The notes under the pieces: model-generated
What the model was told of the DNA's origin: nothing
Seen by the model: only the letters and a program-made list of their open reading frames with translations
The model's database searches: none
In this document: piece after piece, positions 44,186-55,432 of the stretch
Numbering within the stretch: position 1 is the first letter of the stretch
Layout of the letters: each line of letters begins with the position of its first letter
From: Neoscytalidium dimidiatum
Lineage: Eukaryota > Ascomycota > Dothideomycetes > Botryosphaeriales > Botryosphaeriaceae
DNA: 64,000 nt
NCBI GenBank assembly: GCA_037367355.1
Contig: CM074698.1
Coordinates: forward strand, 806,001-870,000
Direction of reading: 5' to 3'
Translations under genes and position numbers: made by a program

Positions 44186-45383
44186 ATAGTGGGTTCATCA
44201 GTTCTCGTGAGGATTGAGGCTAAAGCGGGAACGTCCTGGCCTCCGCAATCGTTTCGGGCGGGCACGGGTGATTTCAGGGAAGGGGAGGGGGGGCGCCGTG
44301 TGTAATATAGGCTGAGACGACAATGACAGAAAATGGTTTCTTGGCCAGCATGTCCGGAGGCGGGATGGGCGTCTTGGAGGTCTTGGACCACCTATAAGGG
44401 CGGGTGGTAGGGTGGTATACGGTAAGGCGGTACCAAGCAAACAGGCTAAGCATCGTGATGTGCTCGCTTGCGATGTAACGGCGCAATTTGCGCGTCTTAT
44501 CTGGGGCTCTCCACCTGCGATTCCCTCGTGTCCGGGATGGCGCAGGTGGGCTCGCGGGCTCGGTGTCTGATGGGCCCGGTAGCGCACATTTATCCGTCCG
44601 GCCTGGACACGGCAGCACGGCCACGGGTTCTGGATGCCGATGGCAGTGGACGCCAGAGGCACGGCTAAAGACCGGCGCAGCGCAGTTGCGGCGATTGCAG
44701 GCGCGGGGATTGGGCGGTGGCCCCATCGCTGGGCACGCACGTGCTCTGGCCTTTTGCGGAATGCGGGGCGCGGCGCCCATTGGCGGAGAAATAACAGGCT
44801 GAACGGATCGGCGGGCGCTGGACGGGGTTCGTGGATGAAAGCAAGCCCGACAGGATCTTCAACCGTAGCATGGCGCTGTTGGCAAACGGCCCTGGAGCCA
44901 GTCCGCCCGTTGATTGCGCGCGCCCCTTCTCTCGTCGTCGGCAATATTCACCGCACCAGCAGCGCGACAGCACACAATCGCAGCGCCCGGAAGGCTCGAT
45001 CGCCGCCTGCTCTGCGCCGCCCGCCGCCTCGCCGCCGCCGCGCTGCCCAGCATCCCTGCCCGCCCGCTCTATATGGCCATGTAACAGGCCGCAGACCTAT
45101 CGCCGAATTCCCCGTCAGGCCAGACATTCAAGAACATACCCAGCTCCACGGCCGCGCTACCTCGCTTGCCCCGAATTGCCTATGGAGATGCGTTTCGCGA
45201 CGCTTGACGCGCAACAGCCTGATCCGCAACGCCGCATCTTCGCCGAACTCCAGCTGCGCATCAACGGCTTTAACGTCTATTCCTGAAGCCCACCCCGGCC
45301 GGAAGCCGCCCTATTACCTCTGCCCCCTCCCCTCCGCCGCCCCAAAGTCAGGTCGAATGCGCGTCGACGCCGGCCTGCCAGCC
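43508..45383. other. Intergenic region upstream of the QutR-like gene
   Basis: Kinase 3' UTR, a TC microsatellite and about 1 kb of GC-rich DNA. The downstream gene's frame stays open leftward to 44634, but the encoded Arg/Ala/Gly/Pro-rich sequence looks like untranslated leader. No separate gene supported. Confidence 0.55.
44146..44182. repeat. (TC)n microsatellite
   Basis: About eighteen TC dinucleotides without interruption. Confidence 0.92.
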
Positions 45384-47399
45384 ATGGCTACCAGAGCTCA
45401 CACCGACCAAGTCCTCGACACCACCACCAAGAACCTCAGTGTTGTCCACATCGAGTCGCTCCTGGAAACACAGAAGCCCTCGCTGGTGGTGCTGTACGGG
45501 CCGGGCGAGGAGGGAATTGTCGAGCTGATAGCGAGCGTGCTGGGCCAGGCATACTCCCTGGCACCGTCGCTGAGGGAAGCAGAGACCCTGAAGCCTGCCA
45601 CTGTCGCAGGCCTCCTGAACACCCAGGACCGCGACGCTCTGGCGCATCGGGGCCGCGGGCGCCTCCTTATAAATACACACTGCGTCGAGGGCGACTCGGC
45701 TCCCGACGAGCGCCTCTCCGAAGCGTGCGACTACGAATACCTCTACACCCACTCGCCCTACCTCCGCCGGGACGTCACCCGCTACTTAGCCTTCATCCTC
45801 GGGCAGATCGCGCCCCACAATGACCTGGCCAAGAAGACCAGAACCACCCTCATCTCAACAACCTTCCCCGACGTTCATGCCGCCCTCCCGAATCTCGACA
45901 TACTTTCAGTCGGCGCAGATGCCGTCGAGCTGCGCGTCGATCTGCTCAAGGAGCCGCTACCCGACGGTACCTTCAGCGCGGTACCGAGCCTCAAGTACGT
46001 CGGCCAACAGCTCATGGTCCTGCGCCAGCGGACCGAGCTACCAATCATCTTTACCACCCGATGCACCAACGAGAACGGGAGATTTCCCATGGATGACCCC
46101 ACCCTCTTCTATACATACCTCTATCGCGCGATCCAGTGGGGCTGCGAGTATATCGACGTTGAGCTATGGCTTCCGGAGGAGATCAGGCGAGAACTGGCCC
46201 GGAAAAAGGGCGCGAGTAAAATCATATCCGCCTTCCACGACTTCTCAGGCACGTTCAAATGGACGTCGCCGGAAGCCAAGGAACTGTTCAAAAGGGGCAC
46301 CGTCTACGGTGACGTCGTCAAGATGATTGCGCTGGTAAATCAGATGCAAGACAATTACGAGCTCGAGTACTTCCGCTCCATGGTGCAAGCCGAGTTCTTC
46401 CCGCACCCGCCCTTCTCCGGACTGAACATGGGGCCCACCGGGCAGTTATCGCGCACCCTGAACAAAGTGTTCACCCCTATCACGCATCCACTGCTGCCGA
46501 TGATTGCGGCGCCGGGCCAGTTGAGTGCAGCGGAAATCAACACGGCGTTGCACAGCATGGGCCAAATGCCCAAGCTGGACATTTACGGCATCGGCAGCTA
46601 CAAACTCGCGACACAAGCGATGTTCTTCGAGAAATGCTTCAACGAGCTCAGCCTCCCGCACCAGTTCCTGTTTGTCGATAAAGTGGCCAGGGGTGCGGTG
46701 GAGACGATTGTGAGACGAGCATCATTCGGTGGTGCTTACATCAACCCGCCGCTCGCACCACCGACCCCGTATTTGACGACGCTGTCGGATGCAGCCAAGG
46801 CAATTCGACTCGTCGACACGATCCTCGTGCGGACGGAGGGCGGCACTCCCGTCCTTGTCGGTGAGAACGCGACGTGGAAGGGCATCCGTGCGACGCTCAC
46901 GCGAGATTTCGTGCCGTCGGCCTACAGCGACCGCGCCGCCTTGGTGCTGGCCAGTGCGGAGTCGGACGCAGCGGCAGCCATCTTCGCGCTCAAGAGCCTG
47001 GGGATCGGGCCCATCTACACCATTGGGTTCCACTTCCGCAGTCAGGGCCCGCTGTCGGCGGAGGTCGAGCCGTTCCGGTCGGTCGAGGACGTGAAGAAGC
47101 TGGAGCAGCCGTTCGTCATCATCAGTGCGCTGCCAGCGGAGAAGTCGGCGCTGGTGGGGCCGCTGCTGAAGCACTACAGCAGCAACGGGGCGAACAAGCC
47201 GACCAACAAGGTGTTCCTCGACCTGGCCAACGGGCCGCGCAAGGTCGACCCAATGGCGATTGCAGCGTCGTCGGGGTGGACGGCATACGGCGTGGCAGAC
47301 GTCAATGCATGGACAACGGTGGAAACGATGCGGCTGCTCGTGGGGCAGAACGTACCCTATGATTTCGTTCGTCTGGCGTCAGGACGGAGCATGTACTGA
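45384..47399 (+). CDS. QutR/QA-1S-like protein: shikimate-kinase-like, dehydroquinase, shikimate-dehydrogenase-like domains
   Basis: Intronless, 671 aa from the ATG at 45384 (cagccATGGCT); alternative in-frame ATGs are at 45357 and 44634. The domain order copies the last three domains of the AROM protein, as in the quinate-pathway repressors QutR and QA-1S. Residues about 25-160 are kinase-like but the P-loop is degenerate (LYGPGEEGIVE, no GK[S/T]). Residues about 165-385 are a type I 3-dehydroquinase with the expected catalytic set: DAVELRVDLL, TTRCTNENG, DVELW, His285 (AFHDFSG), Schiff-base Lys313 (GDVVKM), Arg357 (GQLSR) and Gln379 (APGQLS). Residues about 390-671 are shikimate-dehydrogenase-like but have INPPLAPP where the catalytic Lys is expected and GENATW where the NTD Asp is expected. 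It may be a regulator, a dehydratase or both. No other quinate-pathway gene lies nearby. Confidence 0.85.
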   Translation: MATRAHTDQVLDTTTKNLSVVHIESLLETQKPSLVVLYGPGEEGIVELIASVLGQAYSLAPSLREAETLKPATVAGLLNTQDRDALAHRGRGRLLINTHCVEGDSAPDERLSEACDYEYLYTHSPYLRRDVTRYLAFILGQIAPHNDLAKKTRTTLISTTFPDVHAALPNLDILSVGADAVELRVDLLKEPLPDGTFSAVPSLKYVGQQLMVLRQRTELPIIFTTRCTNENGRFPMDDPTLFYTYLYRAIQWGCEYIDVELWLPEEIRRELARKKGASKIISAFHDFSGTFKWTSPEAKELFKRGTVYGDVVKMIALVNQMQDNYELEYFRSMVQAEFFPHPPFSGLNMGPTGQLSRTLNKVFTPITHPLLPMIAAPGQLSAAEINTALHSMGQMPKLDIYGIGSYKLATQAMFFEKCFNELSLPHQFLFVDKVARGAVETIVRRASFGGAYINPPLAPPTPYLTTLSDAAKAIRLVDTILVRTEGGTPVLVGENATWKGIRATLTRDFVPSAYSDRAALVLASAESDAAAAIFALKSLGIGPIYTIGFHFRSQGPLSAEVEPFRSVEDVKKLEQPFVIISALPAEKSALVGPLLKHYSSNGANKPTNKVFLDLANGPRKVDPMAIAASSGWTAYGVADVNAWTTVETMRLLVGQNVPYDFVRLASGRSMY

Positions 47400-47895
47400 G
47401 ATGATGATTTGTTTGTAGCTTTGGGTTCGGCAGCTGCGGTACTTAGGCGCTGGCCGGGGTGCGGTGGGTGCCGGGGTGGGTTTCTGGGGCACGATGGGCA
47501 GCCCCTGCTAATCAATAGACGCCGGTTGCCGCACGCGATGTAGCTCTAAGTCTTATAGATGAAGCCCTGTCGACACACAGCTAATAAGCCGTGCCTGCAT
47601 ATTGCGCTCCCCCTGGGACCCCGAGCTCCATTTTCCAGAAGATTGGGGCACGCTGGCCTGGCGGGCGGGCGCGGGTGGGCAAGGCCAGCACCTGAAGCGA
47701 TTAATATGGGCAAATTGGCGTCGTGCCAGGGCGGCTTGACACGCAGCAGGTGCGCCCGTGGCTTTCCCCGGATTTTGCAGCGCGCGCATCGGGCGCCTTG
47801 CCGCATGCGGAGCGTGCTTCATCAATGCAAAGAGCGCCAGCAGGGCAGGGAGCGACGGTACTTAATTTCGCCCAGCGGTGCGAGGGCACAGCAGG

Positions 47896-47919
47896 AGCAG
47901 CAGCAGCAGCAGCAGCAGC
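47896..47919. repeat. (AGC)n trinucleotide repeat
   Basis: Eight AGC units in non-coding DNA. Confidence 0.9.
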
Positions 47920-48631
47920 CGCAGCAAGGCGCTCAGCAGCGGGCAGCGGCGGCGGGGCGGGCAACACGTTTATCGCGCGGTGGGTGGTTGGGCGGGCCGC
48001 GAGGGCGGGACCTGGCCGGGCCTGCACAGAGAGCCCCGAGGAGGTTTTGGCGAGCAGCACGCCCGTCTCGCCTCGGCGCGGCGCTTCTGCTCCTGTACAA
48101 TACTCCTTCTCGAACGCCTCGGCAGCAGCCCACCGGGGCGCAGGCAGGGCAGCACCGCGCTGCAGGTCAGGTCGGCCGTTGCAGCGTGGTTCGCTGGACT
48201 GGTGGTGCAGCGCTGTCAGATCGTCATGTGGCCGCGGCCGACCCCAGGGCGCTACGCCGGGACAGGCAGGCAAGCTCCGGGGGCGGGCAGGGACGAGGCT
48301 TGGGGTTGTTCGCGCGCGGCGGGCGTGGGTGGGGAAAAAGGAACCTGCGCGGCGCCGTCTGGCGCTCTGCGTCCCGTGTTAATATCATCCCGAATCCTGA
48401 GTCGCGCACCGCGGGCTTGAGTTTCCTGCTCTATTGTTAGCGGGAGTGACGAAAGGTCCGGCCGACTGCCCCAAGCCTCTCCGCTCCTCGTGTAGGGTGG
48501 TCTGCTGCTTCTGGGCCTCCCTGACTGATCTCCAGCGCGCATCTCTTTTCTTCGCCGCTGCTCGAGGCCTGCTCCTCTCTCAACCCTCTCGCCGCTCCTC
48601 CGCCGCCCCTCCGCTCGCGCTGGACATTGCC

Positions 48632-48805
48632 ATGTCTGCTGCTCCCAACCTCTGCCCGCCGAGCGCCCCAGCAGCAGCAGAAGCAGCAGCAGCAGGCCCG
48701 CCGCCGAGTCCGAGTCCGTGTCCGTGTCCGTCGCCGTCCAGCCTCGCCTCCCGTGCCGCCAGCCCCGCACCCGCATCCGAGAAGCATTTGCAGCTGCGCC
48801 TGTAA
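48632..48805 (+). promoter_or_regulatory. Upstream ORF in the leader of the Zn2Cys6 gene
   Basis: ATG at 48632 opens a 57-codon frame rich in Pro/Ser/Ala. Its TAA (48803-48805) ends two bases before the main ATG at 48808, in the string CTGTAAACATG. If this lies in the mRNA it would be expected to limit or couple translation of the regulator. Transcript extent is not known from the sequence. Confidence 0.55.
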
Positions 48806-48807
48806 AC

Positions 48808-51800
48808 ATGTCGCGCCCTCAGGTGGGCATCGACCGGCTCCCGCAGCGCCGGCTCAGCAACGAGCCGAGGGAAGCCATGAACTGCAAGAGCTGCCGCAAA
48901 CGCAAGGTACCACCGCATTGAAACATTATTTTTGCTGCTGCGTCCTGCCCGCGAATGTGGAGAGCTCACGCCACCGTCTTCTGAAGATCAAGTGCAACCG
49001 CCTGCGTCCGACGTGCGAGGCCTGCCAGGTCTTCGCGTGCCCTTGTATCTACGGTTCGTCCACCCACGCTGGGGCTTGGCGCCCCTCCCCCATAGTGATC
49101 GTCCTATTGCATTTCCTCCAATCCAGGCCATTAGCGCTGATCAACTATAACCTCCTCTACAGACGCCGTCCCCAAGAAACGCGGCCCCAAGACAGACGCC
49201 ATCGGTGAGCACCCCCGCCGTCTGCGCCAAAAGAGGCGTCGCCTTGACAGCACTAACGGTCGTCGACAGAGGCCCTCCTCAAGCGCGTGGACAGCCTCGA
49301 GAAACGCCTCCATGAAGAGAACAAAGACAAGCAGCCGACCGAGAAGAAGGAAGAACCGCCCATAGAAGACTTCAATGCGCCGCAGCAACCTTCGAAGCCT
49401 GCCCCGCCACCCCCGCCAACAGCACAGAAACCGTCTATAGGTGTAAATCCCAATGCCAGCACCTCGACTTCATCCATCTCTCCCACCGACGTCAGGTACT
49501 TTCAGCCCAGAAACCCGGCAATTCGAAATGAATTTTGCTGATGGTCATGTGCAGTCAGCCGACCCCGGCTCAGCGCCCCGACATCCTGCTCGACACGTAT
49601 TTCACGCGAATCCATGGCAAGCCCTATTACATCCTGGACGAGCTCACGACCAGACAAAGACTCCAGCATCATCAACTTCCGAATCACCTGGCATATGCCA
49701 TTTATGCTGTGAGCGCGCGGTAAGCCCTCGGATCTTTCATCCTGCACGCACTCTCCTCCGGCCGATGGTTTGCGCGTCCGGGATCGCTTCGTCGACTGCT
49801 CTTCGAATCCCGAAAATTGCTTCTGGAGCAAGGATGCGGCTCTATGCACTATGATCACGGTTCTTTCCCGGGTCCACGGATCTCCGTGCGTGAAGAATTC
49901 GTATTCATATTCCGAGCCCCGCGCACGAAACCATCTACATGCAGGGGCTTCCTTTTTCTTACTAACGCATGCAGATATTCGTCCCACCCCGCCGGCTACA
50001 ATGCCGCGGTTCGTGCTAGCGAAGACTATACGGCTCGCGCCCGCGCTGAGCTCGACACGGATGAGCCGTCCATAGAAGCCTTGCAAACTTTGCTTCTCCT
50101 GGCAATGGCCAACTATCAGGCCGGGCGGGGAAAGAAGGCATACATGCTTTTGAGTAGGCAGTCGGAAATACTGTCTACCATTCGATGCTAACGATGGCAT
50201 AGCAACCGGCATTAGCATGGCGTTCGCACTGGAGCTGCATCGCGAACTACCCATGATGATCAACATCCCACCTTCGGAGCGCGAGGGCCGACGACGACTT
50301 TTCTGGGCATGTTACCTGATGGATCGATTCTCTGCCTGTGGATCTAAGCGACCTTCGCTGATAACGGATGAATCCGTGATGCTCCGCTTACCTTCGGCCG
50401 CATCCGGACCGGGTTCCCTCATGCTCGAAGGAGACTTCTTCCGAAATGGCTCCAATCTGCAATACATGGCTGGACCAGGCAAGCAAGGTCAAAGTAGCAC
50501 GGTGATGCTGATCGGAATCGCCCGGATCCTTGGGATTACGAACAGATATCTGGCTGCCGGTGGCGTGAAAGGCGATTCCCATTTCCCGTGGCATTCGCTA
50601 TCCAATCTCTCGAAAATCCGACATGAGCTGGACATGTGGGCATCGGAGACGCAGGACACATTTAGCTCATTGGAGAATCTTTTCGGCCACCGAGATAGCA
50701 CGATGTTGGTGCTCAGCAAACTGGTTTACCACCTGATCCATTGTTTGATCTACCGGCCGTTTCTCCCTATGGATCTCGCCGAGTTGTCGATCACAGGACA
50801 GCACCAGTCATGGCAGATCGAGGCGACGAATCTTTGTTTCCTTCATGCCAACGCCATTGCGGAACTGGTGGAAATAGGAAGGGCATCGTCGATCATCGAC
50901 TGGCCGGCATTTGTCGGCTATTGCGTGGGCACTGCCGGTACCATCCACGTCCACGGCGCTCACTACCGGGGCCGGGAGGGTGAAGTCTACTCATCAAGCG
51001 CTGAGCTTCTCTCCAGGGAGATGCAGCAGCTCGCAGAGCTCCGCTTTATTTGGGCAGGCGTCCAACATCAGCGAGACACGCTTCAATGGATCTATGGCTG
51101 TCACTCGGAGCTTGTCAAGACTATGGCCGGCAATGCTATGCGTTTCTCACCGACTCTGGACCTGGAGGATTTCTTTGACAGGTATCCCGGTCATGCGATC
51201 GATGGAGCACACGTCACGTTCCAGGATCTTTCTCACGACTCTATACGTGAGAGGTATGTTTCAGTTACCCGGCACTTGCATCTTATCATGCTGACCTAAA
51301 ACAGTGTGTCCCTGTACACCGCTTCACCGCAAAATCCCTACTATGGCGCAAGCTCTTTCCCTCTTCCCGCCCAGCCTCCCCTACTTCCTTCGCAACCCAA
51401 CCAATCTCCGACGAGTCCGCTCGAGCGGCGCAGGAAACGCCGATGCACGGTGGCGTCCTCGGCATCGGGGCAATCAAACAGCAATGTCGGCTCGAGTAAC
51501 CTCAACATCAAATCTGAGGATGGAGGAAACAACGGTGTCTCAGCTTCTGCGTCAACTGACCATAATGGCATTGTCAACAACCCAGGTAATCAGAATGGGA
51601 CCAGCAATAACCAAATGACTTCACCCGAAACACAGCATCATCAGCCACCGCAGCAGCAGCAGCAGCAACAGCAGAACCAGCTGAACATTGCCGTCAACGA
51701 GAGCAACCCACATCTCCAACCATTCCAGCAGCAGGTCATCACGCCATTTTCCCCCAACTTCACTTTCTCAGCAGCATTCACACCTGACCCGACTGGAAAC

Positions 51801-52034
51801 TCCGCGATTCACAGCGGCAACAACGATCAACAACAGTATGACCCGATGTTCGGCATCCCGACGCCGTACGAGCAGCAGCGAACACCTGGCGCGGCAAGCG
51901 CGGCGGGTAGCAACCATACGGAAGCAAGCTCGGAGAAAGATCCTTTCCTGACACTGCTGGAGCAATTGGCGGAGAATGAGCAAAGCAGAGGTGGGCCAAG
52001 TGAGTTGGATTTCTTCCTGAGTGGCCCGCAGTGA
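48808..52034 (+). CDS. Zn(II)2Cys6 fungal transcription factor
   Basis: Nuclear DNA-binding regulator, 852 aa. Eight exons: 48808-48906, 48987-49053, 49163-49204, 49270-49495, 49555-49719, 49975-50153, 50203-51253, 51305-52034; coding length 2559 nt. The binuclear zinc cluster uses Cys26, 29, 36, 43, 46 and 53 (CX2CX6CX6CX2CX6C, with an extra Cys51) and is split by intron 1 after RKRK. A linker ([10 protein letters not shown]) and a short Leu/Glu coiled coil ([17 protein letters not shown]) for dimerisation follow. The middle homology region (fungal_trans type) runs from about 210 to 590 and includes [13 protein letters not shown] and [26 protein letters not shown]. The C-terminus is Asn/Gln/Ser-rich, with a polyQ run near nt 51645-51675, as in an activation domain. 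I do not recognise the specific regulator or its targets. No cluster of metabolic genes lies next to it. Confidence 0.93.
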
Positions 52035-53124
52035 GGTGCAAAAGGAAAATCATGTGGCGTCAGTCGTTTCGGTTTTCAGCCAAAGTGGCAATAATTGCCA
52101 CCAAAAGGGAAAGGGGCGTATTCATGCGTCCACAAATCTCTACTTTTTTTTTTTTCCGGGAGTTCTGGGTGCGCATTGTATAAGGTAAGGGGCGAGGATA
52201 TCTGACCATTTTTTGCAATGTTTCGGCTGAAAGTATGGCACCCATGAGTTGACGAAGCAAGCAAAAAACTGGGTTGGGATATACGTCTCTCATTTTCTCT
52301 TAGCACATATGGCGCATACAGCGAAATCGGTAGGATAACTATGGCGCAGGATATTGCGGAACTTTGGCTTGTCTTTTTCTCTCGCTTCACCGGAGCAAAA
52401 GGAAAAATACCCCTACGTTTTTCGGAGACTCATCAGCCAATCTCGCGTTGTGCAAAGAGTTCGGGCGATTCTGATTTGACTGATTCTTGCTTAGCGGATG
52501 GGGAGAGGAGGAGCGGATAAGTGTATTATTATTATGACTATTTCGTTTGTTGATCTATTTCTTCTTTTCGATTTCCTTTCTCTTTTCCGGCGGGGAATGA
52601 ATGGATGGGATGATAGTATTATGTACGAAGGGTCACGCGCATGTATACAGTGATTAAAGATTCAACATAAAAGCTAAATAGTAAAAATACTACACATAAC
52701 ATCCACAAAAAAAAAGGGGGGGCGCTGAGTTGCAGGACTATCGCTTGCGGTATGCGAAGTTTCAGTGGCCGTCGATCATAACCTGTTGTTCTTTCGCTCC
52801 TGCTTTTCTCACACGTCCACTCCGTAGATACGGCCAACTTTTTTTTTTTTCCCCTCCCTTTCGAACCGAGGCGCGAATAGGAAGATTGGCGGGCAATGGA
52901 GTTCAGTTGCCGCTTTCTGCACGGAGCACGGCGGATATTTGGCTCCAGTCCCGGCGCGGCAGGACCGCGGCGAGCGCGGCTTATTTGTTTTGTAGCTACT
53001 TTTTTATTTGCCTCTCTCTTTCTTGCCAGCCTTTGCTTGCCCTCGGAGGAGACATACATTGCAGATAGGCAGGTATGGAAGTCCTGCACCCCATGCAAGT
53101 ATCCGGACAGGGAGGGGGTCCCTC

Positions 53125-53145
53125 CCTCTCTCTCTCTCTCTCTCT
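53125..53145. repeat. (CT)n microsatellite
   Basis: About ten CT dinucleotides. Confidence 0.85.
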
Positions 53146-53820
53146 TTTTAGGGCCGATTGGCAATGAATGCAGGGCTCCTCCCTCCCTCCGGTCGGGCGG
53201 AAAGAGTAAAAGCACATCATTCTTCACCATCGGATATTTTTCCTGACAGCGGTTCGCCAATGCATGGTGATCTGTTCGGATTCGGGGAGGCGCGAATGCG
53301 ATACGGTGTGCGTCTCCGGTGGGATGGGAGGGGATGGTTTTGGGAAGGCGCGAATACGAATGGGTTGGTGGGCTCGGTTTGGTGCGAGACAGGTTGCTTC
53401 TTTTTTTTTTTTCCCCCTTCTTTTCCTCTACTCCCGGACGAGCTTGCCTACTTTGCGTTTCTTTGGGGTGGATTTCTGGGTTGGAGCGTAAAGTCTATGG
53501 AGATAGCGATTATTGGTAGTTGCTTCCACGGAGGCCTGATTGTGTATAACGTAATGCTTAGTTAGAGGTTGGCTGGGCTTGGGTTGCTTGGAGCGTCTCC
53601 GACTCATCGTGCGGTGGTTCCGCTCTTGCTTGACTCATGCCTTCCTTTTTTATTTTTCTGGTCGGCGGTTCATGCGTGCAGGTATGGTACGCGCTCTGGG
53701 GGTTAACCGTGGTGGGCGGTCTAGAACCTGAGACCCTGAGGCTGCCGGAGAAAATGCCCCGCCATCTGCTGAAGAAACTACCCCGCTTAATCTGCAGCTG
53801 TTTATTCCTTTTTCTTCCTT

Positions 53821-53843
53821 AGCTCTCTCTCTCTCTCTCTCTC
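53821..53843. repeat. (CT)n microsatellite
   Basis: About eleven CT dinucleotides. Confidence 0.85.
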
Positions 53844-53979
53844 GCCCTCTCCCTCGGTGTTCACGAGGCACAGTGGATGGGGTGCTAGGGCTGTTTGATC
53901 GGTTTGGTTGGCTGTCTAGGGTCCGGCGCATTAACAGATAATCCAGCACTATAGCAGCCGGTTGGTTAGAGTTGCTAGG

Positions 53980-53998
53980 TTTTTTTTTTTTTTTTTTT
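53980..53998. repeat. Poly-T tract (19 nt)
   Basis: One of the longest homopolymers in the window, in intergenic DNA. Confidence 0.9.
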
Positions 53999-55432
53999 AG
54001 CTTTCCAGATCAGGCACTGTCCAATCACTTAGGTACCGATGCTGGTGGAGATGATTCCGAGTTCTTGACGGACCACCCGGTGAATGCCCGGCGAATGTTG
54101 CTAGCTACCGACCGGCCCGGATGATCATTCTTAGTCTCTTACACCATGCCGTAGTTCGAGAACCGGGCGATATCTTAAGAGTGAGCTGGGGCACGAGGTT
54201 GCGCGTGATCCTTGGTTGATCAGCTAGGCAGATTCGCAGTACGAGAAGGTTATTGATGATGGCTCGGTGTAAATGAAAGCGGAGGCGGTGTGCGGGGCTT
54301 TGGCAGGACGTGTAATCGGTGTGGCAACGGCGCTAGGCAACATATCCCCAGCATGGACGATGGAATCATGTGCGATTGCAATAGATACACCACAGTCGCT
54401 GTATCGAGATGGTAGTAACTAACTGCGAATCCGCAGAGCTTGGTCCCCTTGGTCCAAGTGGCGTCCAAAGTGTGCAACGGCGATCCGTGCAGGGCGCAAA
54501 GGCATGTGATGACAAATGAGTGTCTTCGACTAAAAATGGAAGTATGTAGAAAAACTTTGAACAAAAGGAGAGGAAGATAAGAGAAGGCGATGGACTGGGG
54601 AAAAGGGATGGCTGCTGAGAAATGAAAAGGCCGCTTCAATGTGGAATTAAGGGAAAGGAACGGAGGTTGGTGGAGGCTGGCGGCGCGGCGGCCACGAGGC
54701 ATCTTGAGCTATTCGTCCGACTGCTACCGCCGTGCCATCCCGTCTGATCCTCATACCGCTTTGATGGCATTCTTGTCAGGTCCGCGTACCTCGGTCTGGC
54801 GGTGGCGTTGGGCACTTTGGCTTTTTCGCCCGCATGCAGAGGGCGGCGGGAAGCTTGGCTGCAGAAGAGCATGGAAGAGAGATCAATTCTAACTACAGGT
54901 CGGACTGCGCAGCGTCACATGGACGATGGCGATATTGCGACGGCGGGCAGCGCCACGGCCAGGTCGTTGCGCCACTCTCTGGGCAAAGTGCGACAGGCGC
55001 GATCTATAATTGCAGCAGCAGCGATCGCTTACCAAAGCTGGGCTCGTTCCCGGCGGCGCCCCTCTCGTTACTCGTCCTGGCTTGCCGGGCGTCCCAGCGA
55101 TTGATTGCTGTCTGACGCAACCGCTGCAGCGCAGTGAACCAGCCAGCTGCACCTGCACCTGCACCTGCACCCTCCCATTGCGAACACTCCGCCGCCTCGG
55201 TCGTTGGAGGCTGACTGTCGTTCCCGCCGCCGCCTCTTTGTCTTCTATATTGCTAGCCCTCACCACCCCCGCGAGCGAGCGAACCCTGCTGCCTTTGTCA
55301 GTCGCATCGGGCCACAGTCGGAAGCCCAGCGCCGTGCGTGTCCAAGCAGCGCCCGAAGCCCCGTCCACCGCACACGACCGGCCCTCCTACTCCTCGCTGC
55401 TGTCAGCACCACGCAGCAGCACCCTCAGCGCC

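Larger units (their letters stand above)
47400..48807. other. Intergenic region upstream of the Zn2Cys6 regulator
   Basis: About 1.4 kb of GC-rich DNA with a CAG run. Long frames on both strands here (for example plus 47559-48440) are Arg/Ala/Gly-rich and carry no motif. The right end is the regulator's leader with a short upstream ORF. Confidence 0.55.
52035..55432. other. Gene-free block between the Zn2Cys6 and SOK1 genes
   Basis: About 3.4 kb with poly-T and CT tracts. Short frames are low-complexity and unsupported. The right part (about 54.9-55.4 kb) is probably the SOK1 leader; its frame is open to 55010. Confidence 0.6.

Noticed and set aside
44634..45356. 241-codon N-terminal extension of the QutR-like frame
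   Set aside because: The translated sequence is Arg/Ala/Pro-rich with no similarity to the family, and the Kozak-like ATG at 45384 lies just before the first domain.
47559..48440. 293-codon plus frame upstream of the Zn2Cys6 gene
   Set aside because: Gln/Arg/Gly-rich translation of a CAG repeat and GC-rich DNA; no motif.
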